Of a DNA stretch of 64,000 nucleotides, positions 34,563 through 43,086 are shown piece by piece. The stretch lies in assembly GCA_964523885.1 (NCBI GenBank), contig CAZFYX010000069.1, positions 124,001 through 188,000 of the forward strand, given 5' to 3'. This DNA is from SHXO01 sp964523885 (lineage in GTDB: Bacteria > Pseudomonadota > Gammaproteobacteria > Burkholderiales > SHXO01). The position numbers and the translations under genes are program-made. The notes beneath the pieces are model-generated. The model was not told where the DNA came from, did not search any database, and worked only from the letters and a program-made list of their open reading frames with translations. How positions within the stretch are numbered: position 1 is the first letter of the stretch; each line of letters opens with the position of its first letter.

Positions 34563-35341
34563 TTCGAGTTCCGCTGCTGTCACTGGTGCTCGCGGCCGCG
34601 CTGGCGTTGATCGCCGATGCTGCGCCGGCTGCCGACGAGGCCCGCCTGAAGCACGAAGCCCTCGAGCGGCTGGCCGCCAGTCACGACCCCGCCATCCCGA
34701 TCGGCGTGGGGCGCGTCTATGTCAAGCAGGCAGGGCTGCTCAAGGCGCGCGAACTGATCGCCGAACGCGGTCGCAAGGCCGGGCTCGGGTCGGCCTGGAG
34801 TCCCGCCGCCCCGGAATGGCAGGCCGCCCAAGCGCACCTGGTGGCTGTGATCGATGCAGCGATCGCGCAGCAGATCGACGATCCGGCCTGGTTCCGCGCC
34901 GCCTGGGGCGGCGCGGCCGGGCAAGTGCTCACCGCCGAGGAAGCCGACGAGATCGCGACCCACTTCGCCAGCGACGGCGGGCGCCAGCAGCGCGCAGTGC
35001 TGGAGCTGCTCATCGTCGGCGAGACCCTGGTGGCCAACTACACCTTCACCAACCGCATCCGCTACGACGTGCCCGGCTCCGAGCGGGAGATGGCGCTGCT
35101 GCAGAAAGCCTGGTGGGTGAACGACCACAAGCGCGTGTACGATTTCACGCCGTACCCCAACGCCATCCGCTTCGCATCCCAGGATCCGGGGGTGAAGTAC
35201 ACCAAGATGCTGGCCATCCAGGGCATCGATGCCCTGAACCGGCATTTCGACGCGGTGGTGGCGTCGGTCGGTGCCCAGCTGCTCGCCGAGCAGCCCGCGG
35301 TCGACGCGCAGGTCCTGGCCTTCGCGCAGCGCACGCGTTGA
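34559..35341 (+). CDS. Uncharacterised exported protein A (between ruvA and ruvB)
   Basis: A 260-residue protein with a signal peptide (about residues 1-24, cleavage after APAA). It is mostly helical by composition and has no cysteine or metal motif. It shares the pattern KQ-x(2)-LL-x-AR, then LG-x(2)-W, then P-x-W-x(2)-A with the protein at 35385, so the two are probably distant paralogues. It overlaps ruvA by ATGA and is therefore in the ruv transcript. I do not recognise the family. Confidence 0.75.
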   Translation: MIRVPLLSLVLAAALALIADAAPAADEARLKHEALERLAASHDPAIPIGVGRVYVKQAGLLKARELIAERGRKAGLGSAWSPAAPEWQAAQAHLVAVIDAAIAQQIDDPAWFRAAWGGAAGQVLTAEEADEIATHFASDGGRQQRAVLELLIVGETLVANYTFTNRIRYDVPGSEREMALLQKAWWVNDHKRVYDFTPYPNAIRFASQDPGVKYTKMLAIQGIDALNRHFDAVVASVGAQLLAEQPAVDAQVLAFAQRTR

Positions 35342-35384
35342 GTCCCAACCCAAGACTATGGAGAACGCGCAGGTGCAGGACACA

Positions 35385-36146
35385 ATGACTTGGCGCAGCT
35401 GGCTGTGGCTGGCCCTCGCCTGGGCCGTGACGCTGCCGGCGGCCGCCTCCAACATCGAGAAGAGCGAGCGCCTGGTCAACCAGCACGACCTGTCGACGAC
35501 GGTGGCGATCGGCGACTACTATCTCAAGCAGGAGAGCGTGCTCGCGGCGCGCGGCTACCTGTCGAAGGTCGGCCAGCAGCACAACCTGGGGCGCGACTGG
35601 AACGCGGCGAACCCGTACTGGAAGCAGGCCGAGGCGGCACTGGTGACGGCGCTCGGGCGCGACACGCGCCGCGAGTTCTCCAGCATGGAGTGGCTGTCGG
35701 ACGAGTGGGCGCAGATGAACCACGCCGACTTCAGCGAGCAGGACATGGACGTGCTGCTGGCGCACCTGGCCACCGAGACCGGGCACAAGCAGGCCATGAT
35801 CCTCGACCACACCGTCGCCTTCCATGTCATGGCCTCGCTGAGCCTGGCCGGCAAGATCGAGGGCGCCGTGCCGGGCACAGAGGCCGAGCGCCAGCGCATG
35901 CAGGAGCTCTACAACACCGAGGACGCGGCGATGCGCTTCGACCACAACGAGAGCCCGGAGGCGACCCAGTTCGCCTTCTCGCCGGTGGGCAAGAAGTACT
36001 TCGTCAACGCGGTGCTCAGGGTGAGCGGGCTGGTCACCCGCCGGCTCTACCAGACCGCCGCGGAGCTGCCCAGGCGGGTGACGACGGCGGATCCGGCCGC
36101 GGTGGAGCAGGCGGTGGAAGCGTACCGGAAGGCCCGCTCCAACTAG
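35385..36146 (+). CDS. Uncharacterised exported protein B (between ruvA and ruvB)
   Basis: A 253-residue protein with a signal peptide ending near LPAAAS. The ATG at 35385 is preferred because the signal peptide is then compact and GCAGGA precedes it; ATG 35358 is an alternative. It resembles protein A at 34559 in the segment LKQESVLAARGYLSK to NPYWKQAEAALV. It lies 3 bases before ruvB, inside the ruv operon. No catalytic motif was seen. Confidence 0.75.
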   Translation: MTWRSWLWLALAWAVTLPAAASNIEKSERLVNQHDLSTTVAIGDYYLKQESVLAARGYLSKVGQQHNLGRDWNAANPYWKQAEAALVTALGRDTRREFSSMEWLSDEWAQMNHADFSEQDMDVLLAHLATETGHKQAMILDHTVAFHVMASLSLAGKIEGAVPGTEAERQRMQELYNTEDAAMRFDHNESPEATQFAFSPVGKKYFVNAVLRVSGLVTRRLYQTAAELPRRVTTADPAAVEQAVEAYRKARSN

Positions 36147-36149
36147 CGC

Positions 36150-37193
36150 ATGATCGAGACCGACCGACTGATCGCCCCGGACCGCGCCTCCGTCCAGGAG
36201 GAGGCGCTGGAGCGCGCGCTGCGGCCGCGCCAGCTGGCCGAGTACGTCGGGCAGGAGAAGATCCGCGGCCAGCTCTCCATCTTCATCGAGGCGGCCCGCC
36301 GGCGCAGCGAGGCGCTCGACCACGTGCTGCTGTTCGGGCCCCCCGGCCTGGGCAAGACCACGCTGGCGCACATCATCTCGCGCGAGATGGGCGTAAACCT
36401 GCGCCAGACCTCGGGCCCGGTGCTGGAGCGCGCCGGCGACCTGGCTGCGCTGCTCACCAACCTCGAGCCCAACGACGTGCTGTTCATCGACGAGATCCAC
36501 CGCCTCTCGCCGGTGGTCGAGGAGATCCTCTACCCCGCGCTGGAGGACTTCCAGATCGACATCATGATCGGCGAGGGCCCGGCGGCGCGCTCGGTCAAGC
36601 TCGACCTGCCGCCGTTCACGCTGGTGGGTGCGACCACCCGCGCGGGCATGCTCACCAACCCGCTGCGCGACCGCTTCGGGATCGTCTCCCGGCTCGAGTT
36701 CTACACCGCCGCGGAGCTCGCGCTGATCGTGGCCCGTTCGGCCGGGCTGCTCAACGTGCGCATCGAGGACGCGGGCGCGCTGGAGATCGCCGCCCGCTCG
36801 CGCGGCACGCCGCGGATCGCCAACCGCCTGCTGCGGCGGGTGCGCGACTACGCCGAGGTGCGCCACTCCGGCGTGGTCACCCGCGCCGTCGCGGACGAGG
36901 CGCTGCGCATGCTCGACGTCGATCCGGTCGGCTTCGACGTGATGGACCGCAAGCTGCTGCTTGCCGTGCTGGAGAAGTTCGGCGGCGGGCCGGTCGGCCT
37001 CGACAACCTCGCCGCCGCCATCGGCGAGGAGCGCGACACCATCGAGGACGTGCTCGAGCCCTACCTGATCCAGCAGGGCTACCTGCAGCGCACCCCGCGC
37101 GGGCGCATCGCCACGCTCTCGGCCTATCGCCACTTCGGCGTCACCGCCCCCCAGTCCGCGGCCGGCGGCGACCTCTGGGATGCGGCCTCCTGA
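36150..37193 (+). CDS. ruvB: Holliday junction branch migration DNA helicase RuvB
   Basis: A 347-residue AAA+ motor. Walker A is GPPGLGKTT, Walker B is LFIDEIHRL, sensor 1 is GATTRAG, the arginine-finger region is LRDRFGIVSRLEFY, and the winged-helix domain ends in RTPRGRIAT. The length is normal. It may overlap the following ybgC gene if that starts at 37180. Confidence 0.97.
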   Translation: MIETDRLIAPDRASVQEEALERALRPRQLAEYVGQEKIRGQLSIFIEAARRRSEALDHVLLFGPPGLGKTTLAHIISREMGVNLRQTSGPVLERAGDLAALLTNLEPNDVLFIDEIHRLSPVVEEILYPALEDFQIDIMIGEGPAARSVKLDLPPFTLVGATTRAGMLTNPLRDRFGIVSRLEFYTAAELALIVARSAGLLNVRIEDAGALEIAARSRGTPRIANRLLRRVRDYAEVRHSGVVTRAVADEALRMLDVDPVGFDVMDRKLLLAVLEKFGGGPVGLDNLAAAIGEERDTIEDVLEPYLIQQGYLQRTPRGRIATLSAYRHFGVTAPQSAAGGDLWDAAS

Positions 37194-37206
37194 GCGCCGG
37201 CCGGCC

Positions 37207-37635
37207 ATGCCGCCGGCGCCGGCCTTCCAGCTGCCGGTGCGGGTGTACTACCAGGACACCGATGCCGGCGGGGTGGTCTACCACGGCAGCTACGTGGACT
37301 ATTTCGAGCGTGCCCGCACCGAGTGGCTGCGCGGCCTGGGCTTCGACATCCGCCAGCTGGCCGAGCGCGACGGCGTGCTGTTCATCGTGCGCGAGCTGCG
37401 CGTGGCCTACGCCCGCCCGGCGCGGCTGGACGATCTGCTCGGCGTCACGGTTGCCACCGCGCACCTCGGCCGCGCCCAGTTCACCCTGTTCCAGCAGGCG
37501 CTGCGCGCCGACGAAGTGCTGGCCGAAGCCTCGGTCAACCTGGCGTGCGTCGCGGCCGGGTCGTTCAAGCCGCTGCGCGTGCCCGACGCCCTGCGTGCAC
37601 GCCTTGTCCACGAAGTCGAAGAAGCCCCGAATTAG
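37207..37635 (+). CDS. ybgC: Tol-Pal associated acyl-CoA thioesterase YbgC
   Basis: A 142-residue hotdog-fold thioesterase. The signature VRVYYQDTDAGGVVYHGSYVDYFERARTEWLR carries the catalytic aspartate. The ATG at 37207 gives a length near that of other YbgC proteins; an ATG at 37180 that overlaps ruvB would add nine residues. It leads the tol-pal cluster, as in most proteobacteria. Confidence 0.93.
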   Translation: MPPAPAFQLPVRVYYQDTDAGGVVYHGSYVDYFERARTEWLRGLGFDIRQLAERDGVLFIVRELRVAYARPARLDDLLGVTVATAHLGRAQFTLFQQALRADEVLAEASVNLACVAAGSFKPLRVPDALRARLVHEVEEAPN

Positions 37636-37647
37636 AAGGAGCCCCCG

Positions 37648-38340
37648 GTGAACGTGTCCACGGATCTTTCGCTCATCTCCCTGGTGAGCCAGGCGAGCGT
37701 GCTGGTCAAGCTCGTCATGCTGCTGCTGCTGGGCGTGTCGCTGGTGTCGTGGTGGTACATCTTCCGCAAGGCCTTCGTGCTGCGCGACACCCGGCGCAAG
37801 ACCGACGACTTCGAGAAGACCTTCTGGAGCGGTCCGGACCTCAACCAGCTGTTCCAGACCATCGTCAGCGGGCGTCGGGCGCCGGCCAGCATGGAGCGCA
37901 TCTTCGAGGCCGGCTTCCGCGAGTTCGTCAAGCTGCGCCGCCAGCCCGGGCTGTCCGTGGCGGTGGTGATGGATGGCACGCGGCGCGCGATGCGTGCCAC
38001 CTACCAGCGCGAGATGGACTACCTCGACTCGCACCTGTCCTTTCTCGCCACGGTCGGATCGGTCAGCCCGTACGTCGGGCTGCTCGGCACGGTGTGGGGG
38101 ATCATGAATGCGTTCCGCGGGCTGGCCAACGTCCAGCAGGCCACGCTCGGCCAGGTCGCGCCCGGCATTGCCGAGGCGCTCATCGCCACGGCGATCGGCC
38201 TGTTCGCGGCGATCCCCGCGGTGGTGGCGTTCAACTACTACGCGCGCGAGATCGACCGCATGTCCACCCGCTTCGAGACCTTCATGGAGGAGTTCTCGAA
38301 CATCCTGCAGCGGCAGACCGGTCCGGTCGTGCCCGCCTGA
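37648..38340 (+). CDS. tolQ: Tol-Pal system proton channel subunit TolQ
   Basis: A 230-residue MotA/ExbB-type inner-membrane protein with three transmembrane helices. The conserved VGLLGTVWGIMNAF and IAEALIATAIGLFAAIPAVVAFN segments form the channel. The start is GTG at 37648 with AAGGAG before it. Confidence 0.96.
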   Translation: MNVSTDLSLISLVSQASVLVKLVMLLLLGVSLVSWWYIFRKAFVLRDTRRKTDDFEKTFWSGPDLNQLFQTIVSGRRAPASMERIFEAGFREFVKLRRQPGLSVAVVMDGTRRAMRATYQREMDYLDSHLSFLATVGSVSPYVGLLGTVWGIMNAFRGLANVQQATLGQVAPGIAEALIATAIGLFAAIPAVVAFNYYAREIDRMSTRFETFMEEFSNILQRQTGPVVPA

Positions 38341-38345
38341 CCGCC

Positions 38346-38765
38346 ATGAACGAGCGCCGCAAACGTCCCCGCCTGATGAGCCAGATCAACGTCGTGCCCT
38401 ACATCGACGTGATGCTGGTGCTGCTGGTGATCTTCATGGTCACCGCGCCGCTGATCAACACCAGCGTGATCGAGCTGCCCAGCGTGGGCCGCAGCACCCA
38501 GGTGCCGGTCGCCCCCATCGAGGTCACCATCCGCAAGGACGGCAGCATCACCCTGCGCGACCGCGAGCGCGGCGGCACGGAACGGCGCGTGGACCGCGAC
38601 AGCCTGGTGCACGAGCTGAAGAAGCTGCAGAGCAAGCCGGACCAGCCGGTGGTCATCGCCGCCGACCAGGACGTCGCGTACAAGCACGTGGTGCGCATCA
38701 TGGACCTGCTCCAGAGCAACGGCGTCGCCCGGGTCGGGCTGCTCACCCGGCCCGGCTCCAGCTAG
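38346..38765 (+). CDS. tolR: Tol-Pal system protein TolR
   Basis: A 139-residue ExbD/TolR protein. The single transmembrane helix carries the proton-path aspartate Asp21 in VVPYIDVMLVLLVIFMV. The periplasmic domain has QPVVIAADQDVAYKHVVRIMDLLQ. It lies 5 bases after tolQ. Confidence 0.96.
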   Translation: MNERRKRPRLMSQINVVPYIDVMLVLLVIFMVTAPLINTSVIELPSVGRSTQVPVAPIEVTIRKDGSITLRDRERGGTERRVDRDSLVHELKKLQSKPDQPVVIAADQDVAYKHVVRIMDLLQSNGVARVGLLTRPGSS

Positions 38766-38768
38766 GAC

Positions 38769-39746
38769 ATGCAGGACGCCCGCGAACCCGGCCGGGTCGG
38801 CTCCGCGCTGCTGGCCGCCGTCGTCCACGTGCTGTTCTTCGCGTTCCTCTACTTCGGCGTGAGCTGGCAGCCCAAGGTGCGCCAGCCGGTCGTGGCCGAG
38901 CTCTGGAACGAGCTGCCGCCGGTCAAGCCGGTCCCCGCGAAGCCGCAGGAACCCGTCAAGCCCCCGCCGCCGCCAAAGCCCGCTCCGCCACCCGAGCCGC
39001 CGCCGCCCGAGCCCAGGGCGGCGCCCAAGCCGTTGCCCAAGGAGCCTTCCGCTGCGGAGATCGAGCTCAAGGAACGGCAGCGCAAGCTCGAGCAGAAGAA
39101 GCAGGAGGAAAAGGCCGCGGAGCTCGAGCGCCGCAAGCAGGCGCAGGAGAAGAAGGAGGCTGAGCGGCGCAAGGCCCAGGAAGAGAAGCAGCAGAAGGAG
39201 GAGGCGCGCAAGCAGGAGGAGGCCCGCAAGCGCGAGGAGAAGGCGCGCGCGGAGGAACTACGCAAGGAGGAAGAAGCCAAACGCAGGGAAGAGCAGCGGC
39301 GCCAGGAGGAAGCCCAGCGCGAGCAGGAGCAGCGGCTCGAGCGCGAGGCCGACGCGCGCCGCTCGGCGATCCTCGAGGAGCAGCAGAAGCTCGCGGCTGC
39401 GGCGAGGGAGAAGGAGCTCGCGGACCAGAAGCGCCGGGCCCTGGAGCAGGCCGCCGCCGCCCGCGCCAAGGAGCTCGAGGGCTGGACCGAGAAGATCCGG
39501 AGCCGTATCCGCGGCAAGGTCGTCATACCCTCGGGCGTGCCGGACAGCGCGCAAGCCGAGTTCATCATCACCATCATTCCGGGCGGGGAGGTGCTGGCCG
39601 TGAAGCTGAAGAAGAGCAGTGGCTATCCTGCGTACGACGAGGCGATCGAGCGGGCCATCAACGGGGCCGCACCGCTGCCGGTGCCCAGCGATCCACAGCT
39701 GTTCCAGCAGCTGCGCCAGCTCAACCTCGTGTTCCGTCCGGGCTGA
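38769..39746 (+). CDS. tolA: Tol-Pal system protein TolA
   Basis: A 325-residue inner-membrane protein that spans the periplasm. An N-terminal helix (about residues 14-36) is followed by a Pro-rich linker (about 50-82), a long charged Lys/Glu/Arg/Ala coiled coil (about 90-240) and the C-terminal TolA domain containing SGYPAYDEAIERAI and the conserved Cys-free strand ending LNLVFRPG. Confidence 0.95.
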   Translation: MQDAREPGRVGSALLAAVVHVLFFAFLYFGVSWQPKVRQPVVAELWNELPPVKPVPAKPQEPVKPPPPPKPAPPPEPPPPEPRAAPKPLPKEPSAAEIELKERQRKLEQKKQEEKAAELERRKQAQEKKEAERRKAQEEKQQKEEARKQEEARKREEKARAEELRKEEEAKRREEQRRQEEAQREQEQRLEREADARRSAILEEQQKLAAAAREKELADQKRRALEQAAAARAKELEGWTEKIRSRIRGKVVIPSGVPDSAQAEFIITIIPGGEVLAVKLKKSSGYPAYDEAIERAINGAAPLPVPSDPQLFQQLRQLNLVFRPG

Positions 39747-39767
39747 TGTCGCGCGCACTCACGCATG

Positions 39768-39773
39768 TATAAT
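39768..39773 (+). promoter_or_regulatory. Possible internal -10 element directly before tolB
   Basis: A perfect TATAAT ends only 9 bases before the tolB ATG, so a transcript started here would be nearly leaderless. No -35 element is visible at 16-18 bases. It may be fortuitous, but the motif is rare at this GC content. Confidence 0.3.
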
Positions 39774-39782
39774 TGCGCGCCG

Positions 39783-41144
39783 ATGACGTCCTTTGATCCG
39801 CTCGATCCCGCCGCAGGCGATCCTGCCGCTTCGCCGCTGCCGCAACGTCGTCGCGTTCTCAAGGCGCTGGGCGCCGCCTGTCTCGGTGCGGCGACTGCCG
39901 GCGGTGCCGGCGGCGCGCTGGCCCAGCTCACCATCGAGATCGTGGGCGGCGGCGCCGACCAGATTCCCATCACCGTCGTCCCGTTCGGCACCGAGGAGCG
40001 CCTGCCGCAGAAGGTGAGCGAGGTGATCGGCGCGGACCTCGCGCGCAGCGGGCGCTTCAAGCTGCAGGACATCGGCAGCGTGCGGCCCCTTCCCACCGAG
40101 GCTGCCGAGGTCAACTACCGCTACTGGAAGAACCAGGGCAACCAGACCCTGGTGATCGGTCGCACCATCGAGCGCAACGACGGTCGGGTGGAAGTGCGCT
40201 TCCGGCTGATGGACACGGCCAAGGAATCCCAGCTGATGGGCTTCTCGTACGTGGTCACGCCGGCGCAGCTGCGGGCCATCGCGCACAAGATCGCCGACCT
40301 GATCTACGAGAAGCTCACCGGCGAGCCGGGCGTGTTCAGCACCCGCATCGCGTACGTGGCGCGCAACCCCAACCGCTTCGAGCTGCACGTCGCCGATGCC
40401 GACGGCTTCAACTCGCAGTTCATCCTGGCGCACCGCGAGCCGGTCATCTCGCCGGCGTGGTCGCCGGACGGCGGGCGCATCGCCTACGTGTCGTTCGAGC
40501 AGCGCAAGCCGATCGTGTTCGTGCACGACCTGGCCCGCGGCACCCGCCGCATCCTCGCCAACTACGAGGGCAGCAACAGCGCCCCGGCCTGGGCGCCCGG
40601 CGGCGAGCGCCTCGCCGTGGTCCTGTCCAAGGACGGCGTGTCGCAGCTTTACTCGATCTCCGACGACGGCGGGGACGTGCGCCGCCTCACCAACAGCAAC
40701 GCGATCGACACCGAGCCGAGCTTCTCGCCGGACGGCAAGTTCATCCTGTTCACCTCGGACCGGGGCGGCACGCCGCAGGTCTACCGCATGCCGTCGTCGG
40801 GCGGCAACGCCGAGCGCATGACCTTCGAGGGCAGCTACAACGTCACCCCGCGCTACAGCCCCGACGGCAAGTCCTTCGTCCTGATCCAGCGCAGCCAGGG
40901 CCGCTACAGCCTGTCGGTGATGGAGTTCGCCACGCGCCAGACCCAGGTGCTGACCGACGGCCAGCTCGACGCCTCGCCCACCTTCGCGCCCAACGGACGC
41001 CTCGTTCTGTATGCGTCCATCGTGAAGGGGCGTGGTATATTAGCCGCCGTTTCGAGCGACGGACGGATCAAGCAGAAGATCACGTCCACTGCTCTGGATG
41101 TGCGTGAACCGGCGTGGGGGCCGCTGTTGGGGAACCGTACTTAG
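39783..41144 (+). CDS. tolB: Tol-Pal system beta-propeller protein TolB
   Basis: A 453-residue periplasmic protein. An N-terminal domain (residues 50-180) is followed by a six-bladed propeller with repeated SPDG/SPAW motifs. The export signal is unusual: a 21-residue polar stretch, then QRRRVLKALG and a weakly hydrophobic core ending ALAQ, which resembles a twin-arginine signal rather than the Sec signal usual for TolB. The start MTSFDP at 39783 was chosen because the alternative ATG at 39765 overlaps a -10-like element. Confidence 0.94.
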   Translation: MTSFDPLDPAAGDPAASPLPQRRRVLKALGAACLGAATAGGAGGALAQLTIEIVGGGADQIPITVVPFGTEERLPQKVSEVIGADLARSGRFKLQDIGSVRPLPTEAAEVNYRYWKNQGNQTLVIGRTIERNDGRVEVRFRLMDTAKESQLMGFSYVVTPAQLRAIAHKIADLIYEKLTGEPGVFSTRIAYVARNPNRFELHVADADGFNSQFILAHREPVISPAWSPDGGRIAYVSFEQRKPIVFVHDLARGTRRILANYEGSNSAPAWAPGGERLAVVLSKDGVSQLYSISDDGGDVRRLTNSNAIDTEPSFSPDGKFILFTSDRGGTPQVYRMPSSGGNAERMTFEGSYNVTPRYSPDGKSFVLIQRSQGRYSLSVMEFATRQTQVLTDGQLDASPTFAPNGRLVLYASIVKGRGILAAVSSDGRIKQKITSTALDVREPAWGPLLGNRT

Positions 41145-41298
41145 TGTCCTGCCCCGCATCCTGCGGTCAGCGCGTCGCGACGCGCACAGCGCTCGCGTCT
41201 GCCGCGCGCGCCCTCATCTCTCCGGCGGCACAGCCCGCCCGCTCCCTGCTCGGGGAACGCCCGAACGATTCGACGAGACACGACACGAGGAGTCTGGC

Positions 41299-41958
41299 AT
41301 GAAGCGACTTTGGGTCGGCCTTTGCATGGCAGTGCTGCTGGCGGGCTGCGGTTCCACCGGCGGTGGCGGCGGGGCGCAGAAGCCGGCCGACGTCGAGAAG
41401 AAGGACGTGTTCGACCAGTCCAGCAACGCGGGCCAGTCCGGCGCTGCCGCCGACGAGGCCCGGCGCAAGGCGGCCGAGGACGAGGCCCGGCGCAAGGCCG
41501 ACGAGGCCGCGAAGCGCGCTGCGGCGGACCAGCCCGTGGTGCGGCCGCTGCCCGACGCGAAGGTGGCCGAGAAGCCGCTCAACGATCCCGCGTCGATGCT
41601 CAAGGATCCGGCGAGCCTGCTGTCCAAGCGCAGCGTGTACTACGACTTCGACATGTACAGCATCCGCGAGGAATACCAGCCCATCGTCGAGGCGCATGCA
41701 AAGTTCCTGCGCGAGCACAAGGACCTGCGCATCCGGGTGGAAGGCAACTGCGACGAGCGCGGCAGCCGCGAGTACAACCTCGCGCTGGGACAGCGTCGCG
41801 CCGACGCGATCAAGCGCGCGATGACACTGCTGGGCGTTCCCGCCAAGCAGATCGAGACGGTGAGCTTCGGGGCCGAGAAGCCGAAGATGCCCGGCAGCAG
41901 CGAGGAAGCCTGGGCCGAGAACCGCCGCAGCGACATCGTCTACGTCGGCCTCGAGTAA
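41299..41958 (+). CDS. pal: Peptidoglycan-associated lipoprotein Pal
   Basis: A 219-residue outer-membrane lipoprotein with lipobox LLAGC (Cys17). A charged Ala/Lys/Glu/Arg linker (about residues 35-90) is followed by an OmpA-like domain with YYDFDMYSI and NCDERGSREYNLALGQRRA, the peptidoglycan-binding motif. GAGGAG precedes the ATG. A longer in-frame reading from 41098 runs into the end of tolB and is not used. The 154-base gap to tolB holds no clear promoter. Confidence 0.96.
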   Translation: MKRLWVGLCMAVLLAGCGSTGGGGGAQKPADVEKKDVFDQSSNAGQSGAAADEARRKAAEDEARRKADEAAKRAAADQPVVRPLPDAKVAEKPLNDPASMLKDPASLLSKRSVYYDFDMYSIREEYQPIVEAHAKFLREHKDLRIRVEGNCDERGSREYNLALGQRRADAIKRAMTLLGVPAKQIETVSFGAEKPKMPGSSEEAWAENRRSDIVYVGLE

Positions 41959-41973
41959 GCCATCCCCCGAGCC

Positions 41974-42795
41974 GTGCACCGCCTGCGCTCCATCGGTTTG
42001 ACGGCCCTCGCGACGCTGGCGCTCGCCGGTGCCGCGATGGCGCAGCAGCAGGGCGCGCAGAACCGCGGCGTGATCGAGCTGATGACCCAGATCGAGACCC
42101 TCAACGCCGAGCTGAACAAGCTGCGCGGCGAGATGGAGGTGCTCAACAACAGCCTCGAGAACGCGCAGCGCCGGCAGCGCGACATGTACCTCGACCTCGA
42201 TACCCGGCTGCGGCGCTTCGAGTCGGCCGCCGGGGAGCCGGGCAAGCCGTCCGGCGACCTGGAGGCGCGCATCAAGCGCCTCGAGGACGCCCAGGCTGGC
42301 GGCACGGCGGCCGCTGCGGCGCCGACGCCGGGCCCGGCCGCAGCAGTCACCACGCCGACGCCCCCTGCGCCCCCGGCCGTGCCGAAGCCCGCTGCGCCGG
42401 CCGCGCCGGCGGGCGACGCCAGTGCCGCGCGCCGCGCGTACGACGCCGCGCTCAACACCTACCGCAGCGGCGACTACCAGGGCGCGGTCGCTGCGTTCGA
42501 CAGCTTCGTCAAGCGCTATCCGAAGGATGCGCTGGCCCCCAACGCGCAGTACTGGATCGGCGACGCGTGGTTCAACCTGCGCGACTTCCGCGCTGCCGCC
42601 ACGGCGCAGCAGACGCTGATCGGCGCATGGCCGGACAGCCCGAAGGTGCCCGACGCCATGCTCAACCTCTCCAGCGCGCAGATCGCGCTGGGCGATACCG
42701 CCGCCGCACGCAAGACGCTCGAGGACCTGATCGCCCGCTTTCCGCAGAACGAGGCGGCCGAGCGTGCGCGCCAGCGACTGGCCAAGCTCAAGTAG
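41974..42795 (+). CDS. cpoB: Cell division coordinator CpoB (YbgF)
   Basis: A 273-residue periplasmic protein. A signal peptide (about residues 1-22) is followed by an N-terminal coiled coil (IETLNAELNKLRGEMEVL), a Pro/Ala-rich linker and a TPR domain from about residue 145 with AYDAALNTYRSGDYQGAVAAF. CpoB couples Tol action to peptidoglycan synthesis in E. coli. The start is GTG at 41974. Confidence 0.94.
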   Translation: MHRLRSIGLTALATLALAGAAMAQQQGAQNRGVIELMTQIETLNAELNKLRGEMEVLNNSLENAQRRQRDMYLDLDTRLRRFESAAGEPGKPSGDLEARIKRLEDAQAGGTAAAAAPTPGPAAAVTTPTPPAPPAVPKPAAPAAPAGDASAARRAYDAALNTYRSGDYQGAVAAFDSFVKRYPKDALAPNAQYWIGDAWFNLRDFRAAATAQQTLIGAWPDSPKVPDAMLNLSSAQIALGDTAAARKTLEDLIARFPQNEAAERARQRLAKLK

Positions 42796-42804
42796 CCGTG
42801 CGGT

Positions 42805-42834
42805 TTGACACCCCGGAAAGCGCGCCCGTAGAAT
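42805..42834 (+). promoter_or_regulatory. Promoter of tRNA-Lys(TTT)
   Basis: TTGACA (42805-42810, perfect) and TAGAAT (42829-42834) are separated by 18 bases; the tRNA begins 15 bases after the -10. Confidence 0.8.
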
Positions 42835-42849
42835 GCGCGCTTTCCTTTC

Positions 42850-42925
42850 GGGCGGTTAGCTCAGCCGGTAGAGCAGCGGACTTTTAATCCGTTGGTCGCG
42901 AGTTCGAATCTCGCACCGCCTACCA
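42850..42925 (+). tRNA. tRNA-Lys (anticodon TTT)
   Basis: 76 nt including an encoded CCA. The acceptor GGGCGGT pairs with ACCGCCT, the D arm is TAGCTCAGCCGGTAGAGCA, the anticodon loop is CTTTTAA and the T arm has GAGTTCGAATCTC. Confidence 0.97.
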
Positions 42926-43086
42926 GCACCGCCCGCAGCCCCTTGCCGGGCGCAGCGGTTCCGGCAGGCCGGCGCAGCCGGCAGCCGACCGGGCCCCACG
43001 CCCGGATGTCATTGCGCAACGCCCACCCCGATCCTGCCGTCGCGACCACCTCAGCACCGGCTTATACTGCACTTCAGCCGGAGCGC

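Noticed and set aside
35145..37208. A 687-codon minus-strand open frame opposite ruvB and its neighbours
   Set aside because: It is antisense to ruvB and the two exported-protein genes, with no ribosome-binding site and shadow-type composition.
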